From: Stictocephala bisonia
Taxonomy: Eukaryota; Arthropoda; Insecta; Hemiptera; Membracidae
Direction: 5' to 3'
NCBI GenBank assembly: GCA_035578905.1
Contig: JAQJVL010000197.1
Location: 638,243 to 702,242, forward strand
DNA: 64,000 nucleotides
The translations under genes were made by a program, and so were the position numbers. Positions 36,051 to 47,850 of the stretch are shown here, in pieces. The stretch's first letter is position 1. Every line of letters begins with the position of its first letter. The notes below the pieces were generated by a model. It did not search any database, had not been told where the DNA came from, and saw nothing but the letters and a program-made list of their open reading frames with translations.

Positions 36051-38099
36051 TCAGTTTTCTTCCCTACACAACATTTTAACCTTGACTACCATTCAACACG
36101 GACACTCCAGAGTTCTCTAGTAGTGTTTACATTGATGCCAACCATTGAGCGGACGCCGTGTCGGTATTAGGAGAACCGAGCATGAAAGAAATAAAACCAT
36201 CATCACAATGCTTAATTTGACTTTTAAAAAAATTCTTTAAATTTCTGAGAAAATGTAAAAAAAACTGACCCTTCCAACTTTTTCGTATTTAGTTGGAATC
36301 TAATTAGTTGCACGTAAGTCAAGTTTAGCTACATATGTTATTTTATCAAAAACATTAGTTGGTGTTGTAAACAATCTTGGTATTTTCGTGACATACGTAT
36401 AAAAATATATTGAGTTAAGGGGCATACATTTATACAAAAATGAAAAATACTACGTTGTTGTTTGTATACGAGACTTAATAAATGTACAATACACAGCTGT
36501 TAAATTAGGTTATAAAGTGAAGACATAAATATTTAATCATATACTTTAAATATAATAAATATGTGGATAAGTTAGTACTTAAATTACCTCCCTAGACAGC
36601 AGCACTCAATGGCGGATGGAAACTGCTGTCAAGTTGGTCAATTTATCACCCTTTGAAAGTAACCCATTGTGCTCCTCACCACAACTGCTGCCAACTTATG
36701 ACTCCATGGAAGCCACAGTAAAGTTCCAACCGAACATATATTTATAAACAACAGTAGTTTGTATGTAACTGGAAAAATATAGCTAATTTGAGAGTTCAAT
36801 ACATATCTATAGTCTGTAAATTATATTATGAGTCTGTAAATAATAAAAAAAAATTGGTGAAGGTATTTTTTGCAGGTTATGTTTTTTGCCAATACTTTAA
36901 TAGAATATGGGTTTTTGAAAATATGATTTGTAAATGTATTAAAAAATAAGAACAATATTTTTTAAGAATGTTTAATTGACATCACCTGACTAAATAAAAG
37001 TGGATATTTTTTTTGCTTGTAGTATATTTATTACAAGAGTTTACGAAAAATGCATTCATGTAATATTATGGTTTGTCAAACGAAAAGTGAACTGAAATCA
37101 TTATGATTTGAAAAACCTGTTTAATCTCTTTTTAGTTAAAACTATTGTATAAAAAAACCTTTTTAGTTCCTAATACAATAAAATAATATATTTAAATATT
37201 TGCTTTGCCTCACGTGTTAAGAGAATGCTTAAATTATATAAATAATTCAGACGTTCGTTAAAGTGGTTTTGTTTTGTAAGTGTAATAGCTGTTAACCGTA
37301 ATATAAAATTTTTCCACAATTAAACAGGATAAATGTTATCTCTACCTGAAGCATCTTATAATACATTACAATAATATCCAATAATTGTATTCTATAGTAT
37401 AGGCTTTTTAAAAGTATGTTACCAATTTTAGTACAGCACACTTAGTCAACTTTGAACTATGTTGAACAGAATGTTGTAGATTTTTTTTGAATCATGATGA
37501 GTGGTAAGTAGTTTCTGTGTAAAGTTCTAAATAGATTAACTTGAGAAAAATATTCAGAACATTTATACATTTTTTGAACATACTAAGTTATTTTTCATAT
37601 TCAGTTAAATAATTTAAAGAATGAAATAAGTAATAGACAAACAAAAATCCATAACTCTAAGGATTATTGGTTTTATGACATTAAAATACATGAAGATCTA
37701 CATATTATAAATATTTCATCTTTTTAGTTGGGGTTTCCTGTTTTCGGTTACTGTAAAATGTATTGAAAATGATAAAAACCTAAACAGGCAAACAATGTAA
37801 CACATTGTTAATCAGCCTTTCCCTAGCTATGCAAACATCATGTATCATATGTCTTAATAATTTTCATTGAAACCACATAAGAGCAAAGATTAATTATTCC
37901 CCTCAATAATAATAAGTTAGTAATTACCATTTGTGTAAAATAGGTCAATGCTAACACAATATTTCTACGTTTTAATAAATGTTATCTTACTAGTACTGCC
38001 ATGGCTGATACACTACAATGTCGTCATGTTATTAAACAATATTTAAGACTTTTGCCTAACATTGGATAATTGAACACGAGTTTGTTTTATCTCCTACAT
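36051..38099. other. anonymous sequence
   Basis: A GC-richer patch at about 36590-36720 contains two related stretches (AACTGCTGTCAAGTTGGTCA and AACTGCTGCCAACTTATGAC) but no frame or known motif. The remainder is AT-rich and anonymous. Confidence 0.5.
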
Positions 38100-38197
38100 T
38101 AGTCTTGGCATTTTTCCCATAGACAACAAATGGCTCCACTTGCACAACATTTGCCATCAGACAATCCAAACCAACCATGACTTCGTGGTTTATTGGC
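38100..38197 (+). repeat. dispersed repeat, possible SINE, copy 1
   Basis: Matches the reverse complement of 63162-63262 over about 98 bases; the best stretch is CCAAACCAACCATGAC, with shared TGGCTC, TTGCACAA and CATCAGACAA blocks. In the other copy the end reads CTCAGTGGTTTAGTGGC, like a Pol III A box, suggesting a tRNA-derived SINE. Confidence 0.65.
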
Positions 38198-39305
38198 ATT
38201 TCTGCTTGAAATATGTTTATGAACTTCCTTTTTAGGACCTACTTATAACATTTTGGTAATAGGATATTAACTAAAGGTTTTATTTGAAAATGGAACATAA
38301 TATAACTTAATTGAAGTATGTTGTTTTCTAGCACCCTTAGATCATAAAAATAAGAAAAATTAATTAAAAAATAGTAAATGTATATTTCAGTTAAATAATT
38401 CTATTAAAGCTTATGCGTATATGATCCACATATAATACAAGTAGGTTATATAAAATTATTACAGCCATATTTTCTTATATGTATCCTAATAAGCGTATAT
38501 AAGATAGTAATAAAAACTAATTCCCTGCAATATATTTATGTTTCATATAGCTACCACATAGTGGAATTTTTACCATGAAATACACTAAGTATATAGTTAT
38601 AACCACCCTTAGTTAAATATTAGTTAGCAATTACTATTTGACAAAAAGTATAATGCTAGGCATCAATTACATTTTTAATAAATATAATATTACCAGCTCT
38701 ATCATGGCCGATACATATCACCTGTTATACTTAACTTGATATATATTTACATTTCACTGTTTCGTATACTTAACCTTAACACTACATTAAATATAAGGAA
38801 AGTAAGTAAGGATGATTGATAAAACGAGTAAGTGGAAAAGTATTTTAAACTGCTGATTGCGTTACCTTACCAACTTCTAATGCATTTTAAGTTACTTAAG
38901 CATAGAAATAGGTCATAAAATTAAGACTTTATCAGTTGAAAATCCATGATTCGTTTTCATCTACAAAATAACTTTTGAATTTATAAGACATACATGTTTA
39001 TTAATTCAAAATATTGTTTTAGTTGAATAATCAAGTTTACAAAAACGAACATTATTTGAAAAAAAATACGAATTAATATTTTTACACATGTTAAATATTT
39101 TGTTCTGAAGTTAGTTTTATATAATGCTGTTCTGAACTCCTTTTAAAATTTGTTTAAAAGGAAGGTCCAATTAAATTTTTTTTTTTAATTTAACAGCTAA
39201 GTATATTAATTAAAAACATGAATAACGATACAAGTGAGGAAAGTGTAAACTCCATGTGAAATTGGAACAGTTATGTCTTAGCTAATGGCAATCAAGACAA
39301 GCTTG
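38198..39305. other. anonymous AT-rich non-coding sequence
   Basis: Nothing supported. Confidence 0.6.
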
Positions 39306-39309
39306 AATA

Positions 39310-39760
39310 TCTTTTAATTGGACCCTACATTTTAACTAACAGATTTTATGCCCTTATGTACCTTATTTTTACCAGACACATCTTCCTTGAATGATTAGCG
39401 GATGTGCCACTTCATAGTAGACATGATATGTGGTCTCAGCATGATGTAGCTTCAGCTCATTTTGGTATGGGCGTCAGAAACTACGTAAATATTACATTTG
39501 AACAGAAGTGGATGGAACGTGGTGGACCTGTACATTGGCCTGCCGATCCCCTGAACTCAAACCATTTGACTCTATTCTGTGGGGGTACTTGGAATAAGTG
39601 GTACACGGTACAACAGTGGAGAGCGAAATGGACTTGGTTGGCAGAATTATAGAAGCTGCAGCAAGAATTCAGGAGAATGTAAATCTTTTTAAACGAGTTC
39701 ATCGATCTGAAGTGCAATGTTTGAGACTGTGGAGTCTTGTTGTAGGCCGTCATTTTTAGC
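39310..39760 (+). pseudogene. mariner/Tc1-superfamily transposase relic (C-terminal half)
   Basis: The plus frame reads LIGPYILTNRFY near 39318, meets a stop (about 39391), and goes on in the same frame (39404-39652) with DMWSQHDVASAHF (the diverged WFQHDGAPAHF box holding the second catalytic Asp), WMERGGPVHWPADPL (family: W-G-R-GP-WP-R-SPDL) and a damaged LDFFLWG box. The terminal part continues in another frame as VGRIIEAAARIQENV and ends GRHF at about 39760, where functional members end GGRHFEHLL. The first catalytic Asp region and N-terminal HTH are absent. The third-acid box is heavily substituted. It is an old, inactive copy. Confidence 0.75.
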
Positions 39761-40035
39761 AACTTTATAAATTTGTTTTGGGTAAATATTTGCCATTCTA
39801 TTTTATAAATAATTCATTAATAATATACAGGTGACACATTATTAACACGAAGTGAATACAAAACATCTGATTGATGAAACAAAGCGTCTCATATTTGCAG
39901 TTAATATGTCTTAGGTATGCATTGTTGTATTATGGAAATTACATTGATTTAAAACAATTTTCACACCTGGGTTATTTATTATTCGATTTTAGTAAAAAAG
40001 GTGTTGTTTGATTTCTTTTTTAATGACGAATTTTT
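39761..40035. other. anonymous sequence
   Basis: Between the transposase relic and the candidate terminal segment at 40038-40352. It may be part of the same element, but nothing is diagnostic. Confidence 0.4.
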
Positions 40036-40037
40036 AC

Positions 40038-40352
40038 TTAACTAATAACCTTTTTATAGTTGTAACGGTTTTCGTGGAATTTTACATTAAAGAATTTAAA
40101 AGACCACCATTTTAAAACGAATTTATTTACAGCAACGATATTTAAATCCCTATTTATAGCTGTTAAGCTACACATGTGTTCTAAATTTGAAGTTTCCATC
40201 TTAAACAGTTCTTGAGTTATAAAATAATTTGTAAAAAACACATATAGATAGACAGATAGTAAACTAGTTACTGTAGACCTATGTTTATCGTATAAAATAT
40301 GTTTCCCCTTACCTGCTGAAACGTTCCAGAGAGATATGGGACACCCTGTATA
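40038..40352 (-). mobile_element. mariner-like terminal segment with TIR-type end
   Basis: On the minus strand the segment starts TACAGGGTGTCCCATATCTC (from about 40352), the type of terminus many insect mariner-like elements carry. UTR-like sequence including ATAACTCAAGAACTG follows, of a kind I recall next to such termini. It could be the 3' end of the relic at 39310-39760 in plus orientation (then with an unusually long, about 580 bp, 3' region) or the 5' end of a separate minus-strand copy. The 109-codon frame through it has no known domain. Confidence 0.45.
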
Positions 40353-43185
40353 GTTATAAAATTTCAAGCTGTTTATAAATATAACTGACAGAAATATTTA
40401 AAATTATTGCGTCAAATATATAATAGAACATTGTTGACACATGTTGTAGCAATACACGAAATACTGACTAAAACATATTTTTTTAAATTTTAAATAAACT
40501 TTACACTGTAATAGGCCTTGTGAAATTTACTGAGAAATGTCTTTGAAATCCCCAAAAAATTCTCGGAAGTCACAAAGACAGTTTTATTTGAATAAATATG
40601 ATACAAATTGAACATAGCACTACTCCAGCTTCAATAATCAAGTTTCAGTGTTTTATGGAAAACTAATATTGGCTGCTGATAGATATTGGATATCTTTTTT
40701 TTATCCAATTTGTCCTAATGGTTACTTTTTTTGTTTAGGTTGTATTCAAATTAGTATATTGTACTAATATAAAAATAGCCTCTAGTTCAAAAAGCTATAA
40801 TTATATTTAGAAAAATGTTTCCGTTCCTCAGTTTACGTACATTCGTTCTTGAATGAATTACACTACAAAAATAATCAGAAAATTATGGTTTAGCTATTTT
40901 AGTTCACCTTTTCAATTATGTTTATATTATGTAACACACGTTAGATCAAAGTAATATACAATTTGAGCATGTTAACTGTAATACTACTAAAATGTATAAT
41001 TCTTGAATCAGTTTATATTTAAAGTCTGGATTATGTTAGAATATCCTGAACACTACAATATTTCACATCTTTAAGTAGATTATGGGCTACTATATTGCAA
41101 TATATTACAAGAGGCAATTCAAACAATCTTAACTAAATGGAAATAACAGATATTGTCAATAATTAAAATATTCAAACTTCTATGAACTTGAAACTAATTC
41201 CCCAATAATGTATGTAGGAATGGAGTTGGATTGCTGTGATAAGAACAGTTTAGCATGTAGTTACAAGGAAGCTATATAGCAAAACGAATTATCAAATTGA
41301 GCACACTTTCATTCCATATCTCAATTAGTTACGTTATAAATCGGTTATAAATGCACATTTAACAAAATCATAACTCAGATATTTATTTAGGATACCTGTA
41401 ATGTTGAAGTCTGTATTTTCTGTATTTTTCTAACAGTATTATCACCATATTTTCTCGTTGAAGTGCACATTCTGGTGACAACGGGTTGCGTTTGCCGTAA
41501 TAATTAATGATCTCATTATCTTCATCATTAGCTTCTTTATTACGCATCTGTTTATCTCTTCAATATTCCAACACAACATTTATGCCATCTTATTAAAACA
41601 AACTAAATGAATCACACATTCATTAAAACAGTTGTAATTTCACTAATACATTTATAATAAGAAGGCCCCTGCTTACGTGCACCTCTCTAAAAAAACCAAA
41701 AATATAAATAACTAAAAATGTATCAAAATTTTCTTAAGGAAACAGCTACGTATTAAGTATCAATCAGGCTGCTGACCAAATCACGAAAAAACATTCTCAA
41801 TCCATGTTATATTTCTTTGGCCGAAGTACAAAAATATTATCACTAAATTTTATGTAGTTTTTTATATATTCATGTATAAATACTATAAAAAGTAATCTTT
41901 CGTAATTATGGCACATCTACCTAGTTTGTATATAATAACTACATTATAATGTTTTCTTTACACACATTTAACTTTAGTTGTAGGCAAGCATTAATTAATT
42001 TATCTATGTTTATTATATTAATTAGTACTATCATAAAATTATGAACGATAAAGTGCCAAATTGCTGATAAATGTTATATCAAACATTCAACTCTATACAC
42101 CCCAATACTGAGTGTATACTGGGAATCAATATTAATGTTGATAAGCCTGCTGTCAAAGGTGTTTTGAGAGATTGTTAAAAATTAATGCCTTTTCGGAGGA
42201 CCAACTAACGTCCACGTTAGTAAAAGAAATAGTACAAAAGACGTTACCACGAATGATCACAGGGATATTCGTCTTATATGTAGAAATTAATGAAAAGAAC
42301 CAACTGTACCTTTAGTGGAGATTTTGCATAACTTGGAGTGAAGAACTGAGAGGATGCGATATGACCGTAGAGATGGATCCACCATTCCTGGGATGTCGAT
42401 GTTGTCTAGTGGTGAGTTCGGAGCACAACACAACACTATTGAGAGTTCACACACTTTAGAATTTTGAATAAAATACTGGGTAGATCTAGGTAAGAGAGAT
42501 TAAGAAAAAACACGATCACTGGTTAATAAAATCAAAACTATACGGTGTAAGAGAGTGCCCCAGCCATCGTGACGTGAGAACCGAGAGGCGAGAGGACCGT
42601 TCCGTGTAACATCATAAGTTCAACTGGTATTTTAATTTTAGGTAGAGGGGTGAAGTGTGTTGACGGGGCTCAAACCACCAGTTACAAGGGTTAGACAATG
42701 TCACCTGCTATTTGACTTTTGGCAAGTGCATAGAGTCCAGTAATATTATTTAAAATTTAATATATTAACAGGTGAATAAGTTATGAGTATGTTAGTAACA
42801 ATTTATGATTAAGAGTTTATAAAAAACAGATAAGAGGAACAAACTATTAATTTACCTAATTATGAATTATAATTAACTATATGTACAGTATTTATTACTA
42901 AGTACGGAACACCTGTCTCATGCTAAATGTAAGAAGTAGCATCATATACTTTACAGTCATTATTCAATTTTATTTTTACAATAATAAATAGCAATACTTT
43001 CTGACTATCAATTTGTGACCACCTATCGATATAATAAATTTTTATTAAACGCGTACAGCACTACATTCATTGTTAGATCAATTATTTATGGAAGTGATCG
43101 TAGCCCCATTTCACTAGACATTCAAATATACTGTACATAGTGTTTGAATATTTATTTTAAGGATATACCATTCACTTCTCTAACC
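40353..43185. other. anonymous sequence
   Basis: Mostly AT-rich. GC-richer patches at about 42350-42440 and 42545-42700 have no recognisable frame or motif. Confidence 0.5.
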
Positions 43186-43189
43186 TTAG

Positions 43190-43392
43190 TCTACCCATTC
43201 CCCATAGACTAATGAACTTTGTGGGGAGGCTATCAGACAGAGTAAGGGGGAGAACTAATACAGTACAACTCCTTGTACAGGAAAAAGGTACTGATAAAAA
43301 CGAAGGCAAATGTCAGGAGTCAAACTTCTGCTATCTCTAACTGGGACATCAAGTCCTGATGTCCTAAATCGCTCGGCCACTAGATTTCCCTA
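43190..43392 (-). repeat. tRNA-derived SINE-like element
   Basis: On the minus strand GTGGCCGAGCGATTTAGG (RC of 43363-43380) is a good A box of the tRNA-Leu/Ser type, and AGAAGTTTGACTCCTGAC (RC of about 43312-43329) is a B-box-like sequence about 40 bases on. A GC-richer unrelated body follows to about 43190. Acceptor-stem pairing and a 3' CCA context are not evident, so a SINE is preferred to a tRNA gene. Confidence 0.55.
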
Positions 43393-46060
43393 GAATAGTA
43401 AATTGGAATGGTTGTTATCATACAACCATTCACAAAATGTTTATATATTTAGTATAAGTTAAAATGATTGAAAAAATTATATTATTGTATAGGAGCAGAA
43501 TATTTTTGATTCATAATGCTGTTTGGATATATTTTGATATCTGAATGGTAAACTTTTTCATAAGTGTAGATGATTCTTAAAATTTCCCAGATTATGATAT
43601 CGAATACTCCATGTTCTTGAATATTAGAAGTCCTTTTAAATTATTATATAATTCAAACAAACCGTTTTTCATTTAACAACTTGTACATATACACCGCATC
43701 TATAGTAGTACATAACTTAATATTGTTATAAATAATTAATATAAGTATATAGGAACATGTTTATTTATATCAGTAACTATTTTTCTAATATATAAACAAT
43801 ATAAACAATAAATTTTAATTGGAATAAAATAATTAATTTTTAATAACTTTAATTTATAAAAACACATTCTTTTAAACCTTTTCTTATTTTATGAAATTAA
43901 TCACAAAAAATTAAGTTTTTGATAGTAACTGTAAAAGGAAAATTTTCCTTGACTTGACCACTTATATTATGTATGATAAATTCATTTTATATACAATTGT
44001 AAATTACAGATTTTTTCCTTAGCAGTGGTACCATAAAGTTTGTACAAGTGAATACTCCGTAGCCAGTTTGTATAAAAATATAGTTCATACGTCTTCGGCT
44101 GCCTTCAGGGAAATCTCACTCTCAGGATTTTCTATACTTTTCAGCCAGTGACAGGAATAATATATTGTGTAAGGCGATCATTTTTTCAATAAGAAATAAG
44201 TGCATTCGTAATAAAAATATTAGCACGATTATTATCTTTCCAAATTACGATTAAATCCTTCTTTTTCAACAATAACAATAATGAAGGATAATAATGTTTT
44301 ATGATTGGTTATATTGTCATAGCTACCTAATGTCCATTTCAACAGTATATATAATTTCAAAAATATAATAATTTCCTAGACAGCTTTTATTATATATACT
44401 CAATGGTGTAATGGTAATATATTATGCAGAGAAATTTCACATTAGTTATTCAAGACTTATATAAACATTCCCTTAATTTTAACGCTATTTTAAAGAAAAT
44501 GTCAGCCAACGTAACATCAGATTTCCTCCATTCAACACATTTGATATTCAGATTACGTGATTTCTTGTTACAACAGCTGTTACAATGTTACAAGAAATAT
44601 GACCCACATTTATACCTCATTTAATTCCAAGCTAATAACGTCCCCGAATTTAAAACACTAATACTTTTTCAATTCGTTAAAGCTAAATATTAATGAAATG
44701 TTGTTATAAATTTAACTAAACATTTTAATTAGCCTTAATAATTTTTTTTGTTAGTAGATGTAAATACATTATTTATATTCATAGGTATGCAAAAACATTA
44801 CTAACATTTAAAAAGAATCGTGGTAGCAATATTACTTTAAAATCTAAGCTTTAATTAAGAAAATACGAGTTAATATTTTAATTATTTAATTATTAATAGT
44901 CACTGACACAAAAATAAGTCAATAAAATATTTTACTTACATTTTGCCGTTATATGTCCCCAATACAATATTTGGACATGAATATAGCAGGCATTAACACT
45001 TTACAAATAATTTACACTCACAAAAGAACCGATTTAGTTGAATTATTTCTAAGTACAGTTTTTTTTTTTCAATTTGGTCTCATATTTTAGATATTAAAGA
45101 GATAAATAATTAACAATTAAAATATTACTAATGAAAAAAAAATAAACCTAAGAATCACCAGAATGTTGGTAAGAGAAGAATGGCAGAGTTACATAATATT
45201 TATTACTATTCAAACTGAAAGCCATATAAGCTATTCAATAAAAATAATGCCAATATTTACACAATTTCTAACTTCCCAACAAATAATTATACATAATTCA
45301 ATATAACAGGAGAGGTAGCTCAATAAATATTATTAAAATAGTTCTAGATTTGAGAATGTTTGAGCTTCCATGTAATCTTTTAACTTTGGCTTTTTGATGT
45401 TAATATTTAAAAGCACACAATATTTGTGTCAGACTTAATAGGTAATCAGTGTCAACGTAATGTTTCAATAGTTCATCTGAAAATTTTAGTTACTATTCAT
45501 TGTGTACATCAATTATATAATTTAAAAAATAACAATAGACGGCTCTGTAGACAAACAAATAATATTAAAAAATTTCCGAAAATGTACAGTAACACTTAAT
45601 ATTTTTTTGTAAATATCTGATTAAATAATTAAATTATCACATTTTTTTACAATAAACACTACAGTGGAGTGTTGTTTCTCTTTAAAAATTATAAAAAATA
45701 TAAAAGACTAAAATTTACAAAACTGTAATCAAAACGACTTACTGAACCGATAAAAGTCTTTTTAATGATAAAAAATGCGTATTACGGTAATTACTGCAGT
45801 ACTTGTATACTTCAAGAACATAAAAAGTCCAGATAAATAGATATGATTGTTGATAATCATGACACTTTACACTGAAATAATAAAATATTTAAACAAAATG
45901 TTACGTGAAACATTTTATTTAATTTATTAGTATACGCCATACTGGCAATTCACATTTTAAAATCATGAAAATCCTACTTATAAGCTCACCTTATTAAAAT
46001 ATTTCCGTCATACGAACACTCCTGTTTACCAATGATGTCTTAAATGATAAACTAGAGTCG
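43393..46060. other. anonymous AT-rich non-coding sequence
   Basis: The ORF at 44424-44624 lacks motifs. No gene is supported. Confidence 0.6.
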
Positions 46061-46250
46061 GAAAGTTCCGTTTTGATTGGTTCATAGCTCAAAATACCTC
46101 AGTTCAGAAACAGTACAGCCGGTATATATTGTCCATCCGATAGAACAGAATGTCAGATGTCATATGAGTCGATATTGTATAGCTCAGAATTACATAAGTC
46201 AGAAGATAAAGTTGTCACAGGATTCAGAATTATTCAGGGAACCATCGCAG
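46061..46250 (+). repeat. decayed left flank of the 31-bp minisatellite
   Basis: Imperfect fragments of the array unit (TAGCTCA, CAGAA, GTCAGA) recur without strict period, e.g. TAGCTCAGAATTACATAAGTCAGAAG near 46180. It looks like older, diverged array sequence. Confidence 0.55.
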
Positions 46251-47188
46251 AGCTCAGTAAGTATTTGGTCAGAAGTACTATAGCTCAGAAAGTATTTGGT
46301 CAGAAGTACTATAGCTCAGAAAGTATTTGGACAGAAGTACTATAGCTCAGAAAGTATTTGGTCAGAAGTACTATAGCTCATAAAGTATTAGGTCAGCAGT
46401 ACAATAGCTCAGAAAGTATTTGGTCAGAAGTACTATAGCTCAGAAATTATTTGGTCAGAAGTACTATAGCTTAAAAAGTATTTGGTCAGAAGTACTATAG
46501 TTCAGGAAGTATTTGGTCAGAAGTACAATAGTTCAGGAAGTATTTGGTCAGAAGTACTATAGTTCAGGAAGTATTTGGTCATAAGTACTATAGCCCAGGA
46601 AGTATTTGGTTAGAAGTACTATAGCTCAGAATGTATTTGGTCAGAAGTACTATAGCTCAGAAAGTATTTGGTCAGAAGTACTATAGTTCAGGAAGTATTT
46701 GGTCAGAAGTACTATAGTTCATGAAGTATTTGGTCATAGGTACTATAGCTCAGAAAGTATTTAGTCAGAAGTACTATAGCTCAGAAAGTATTTGGTCAGA
46801 AGTACTATAGTTCAGAAAGTATTTGGTCAGAAGTACTATAGTTCATGAAGTATTTGGTCAGAAGTACTATAGCTCAGAAAGTATTTAGTCAGAAGTACTA
46901 TAGCTCAGAAAGTATTTGGTCAGAAGTACTATAGCTCAGAAAGTATTGGGTCAGAAGTACTATAGTTCAGAAAGTATTTGGTCAGAAGTACTATAGCTCA
47001 GAATGTATTTAGTCAGAAGTACTATAGCTCAGAAAGTATTTAGTCAGAATTACTATAGCTCAGAAAGTATTTGGTCAGAAGTACTATAGCTCAGAAAGTA
47101 TTTGGTCAGAAGTACTATAGCTCAGAAAGTATTTTGTCAGAAGTACTATAGCTCAGAAAGTATTTGGTCAGAAGTACTATAGCTCAGA
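46251..47188 (+). repeat. minisatellite, 31-bp unit x 30 copies
   Basis: The unit begins AGCTCAGAAAGTATTTGGTC and ends AGAAGTACTAT. The start of the first unit (46251) and the trailing partial AGCTCAGA (47181) are exactly 930 bp apart, i.e. 30 units of 31 bp with no net indel. Variants are almost all substitutions (AGTTCAGGAAG, ATTTAGTC, TCATAAGTAC) and some recur in neighbouring or alternating units. 31 is not a multiple of 3 and the unit holds TAG, so it does not encode a repeat protein. It lacks unique spacers, so it is not CRISPR. Confidence 0.97.
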
Positions 47189-47850
47189 CTCGTATCACAC
47201 ATATTCTGATGTTTTTAAATGTTTCTCTAAAATGACACACTTGATAAAATATTCATAGAAAAGATAATCTGCCATAAGAGATTCGTAGCTATTTTATTTG
47301 GAGCAACGATATTATCAAACATTTTATTCGTAAAATAGAACAACTCCCTTAACTCATAAACACTCATTTAAGTCCCACAGCAACGAAAGTCAGCTGCTAT
47401 ATAGGGAAACAGTCACATAGTTTAGAATAAGTCAGAAAATCAACATGTCACATAGGTATATAGGTATAGTATATAGCACAGAATCCCATGATCAAAAGTC
47501 AATTGTACAAGAGAGTAGTTGGCCTCTGGAGGAGTATGGAGAGAAGAACAGAATCTTTTAGCTCCGAATATGTTAGGGCAGAATCTGTAAGCTCTAAATC
47601 TATCAGCTATCGTGTTTTAGCACAGACGAATTTATGGGTTATAGTACACCATCAGTTAGTTTTTATGAGATTTTGCGTTACATATTTTGTCTAATGTGAT
47701 TTCTGACCTACATGAACAGTATTTTTGGGCTATGGTTGTTAGCTATTGTGTGTTATTATTAGACTAAAATATTTTACATTCAAATATCTAACTATCCTGT
47801 AGATGCAAATCTCTTAGGGCAGAAACTCTCAGTTTAGAATATGTTGGTTA
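47189..47850 (+). repeat. unique sequence and decayed right flank of the 31-bp minisatellite
   Basis: After about 180 unique bases, loose unit-like motifs reappear at about 47390-47620 and 47800-47850 (TCAGAAA, GCACAGAATC, TTAGCTCCGAATATGTTAGGG, GGGCAGAA) without regular period. Confidence 0.4.

Noticed and set aside
42385..42470. tRNA-like SINE head (TTGTCTAGTGGTGAGTTCGG)
   Set aside because: The A-box-like string is fair but the only B-box candidate (GAGAGTTCACACACT) is poor and no second copy was seen.
46251..47188. CRISPR-like repeat array
   Set aside because: Units are contiguous with no unique spacers and the context is a eukaryotic genome; it is a minisatellite.
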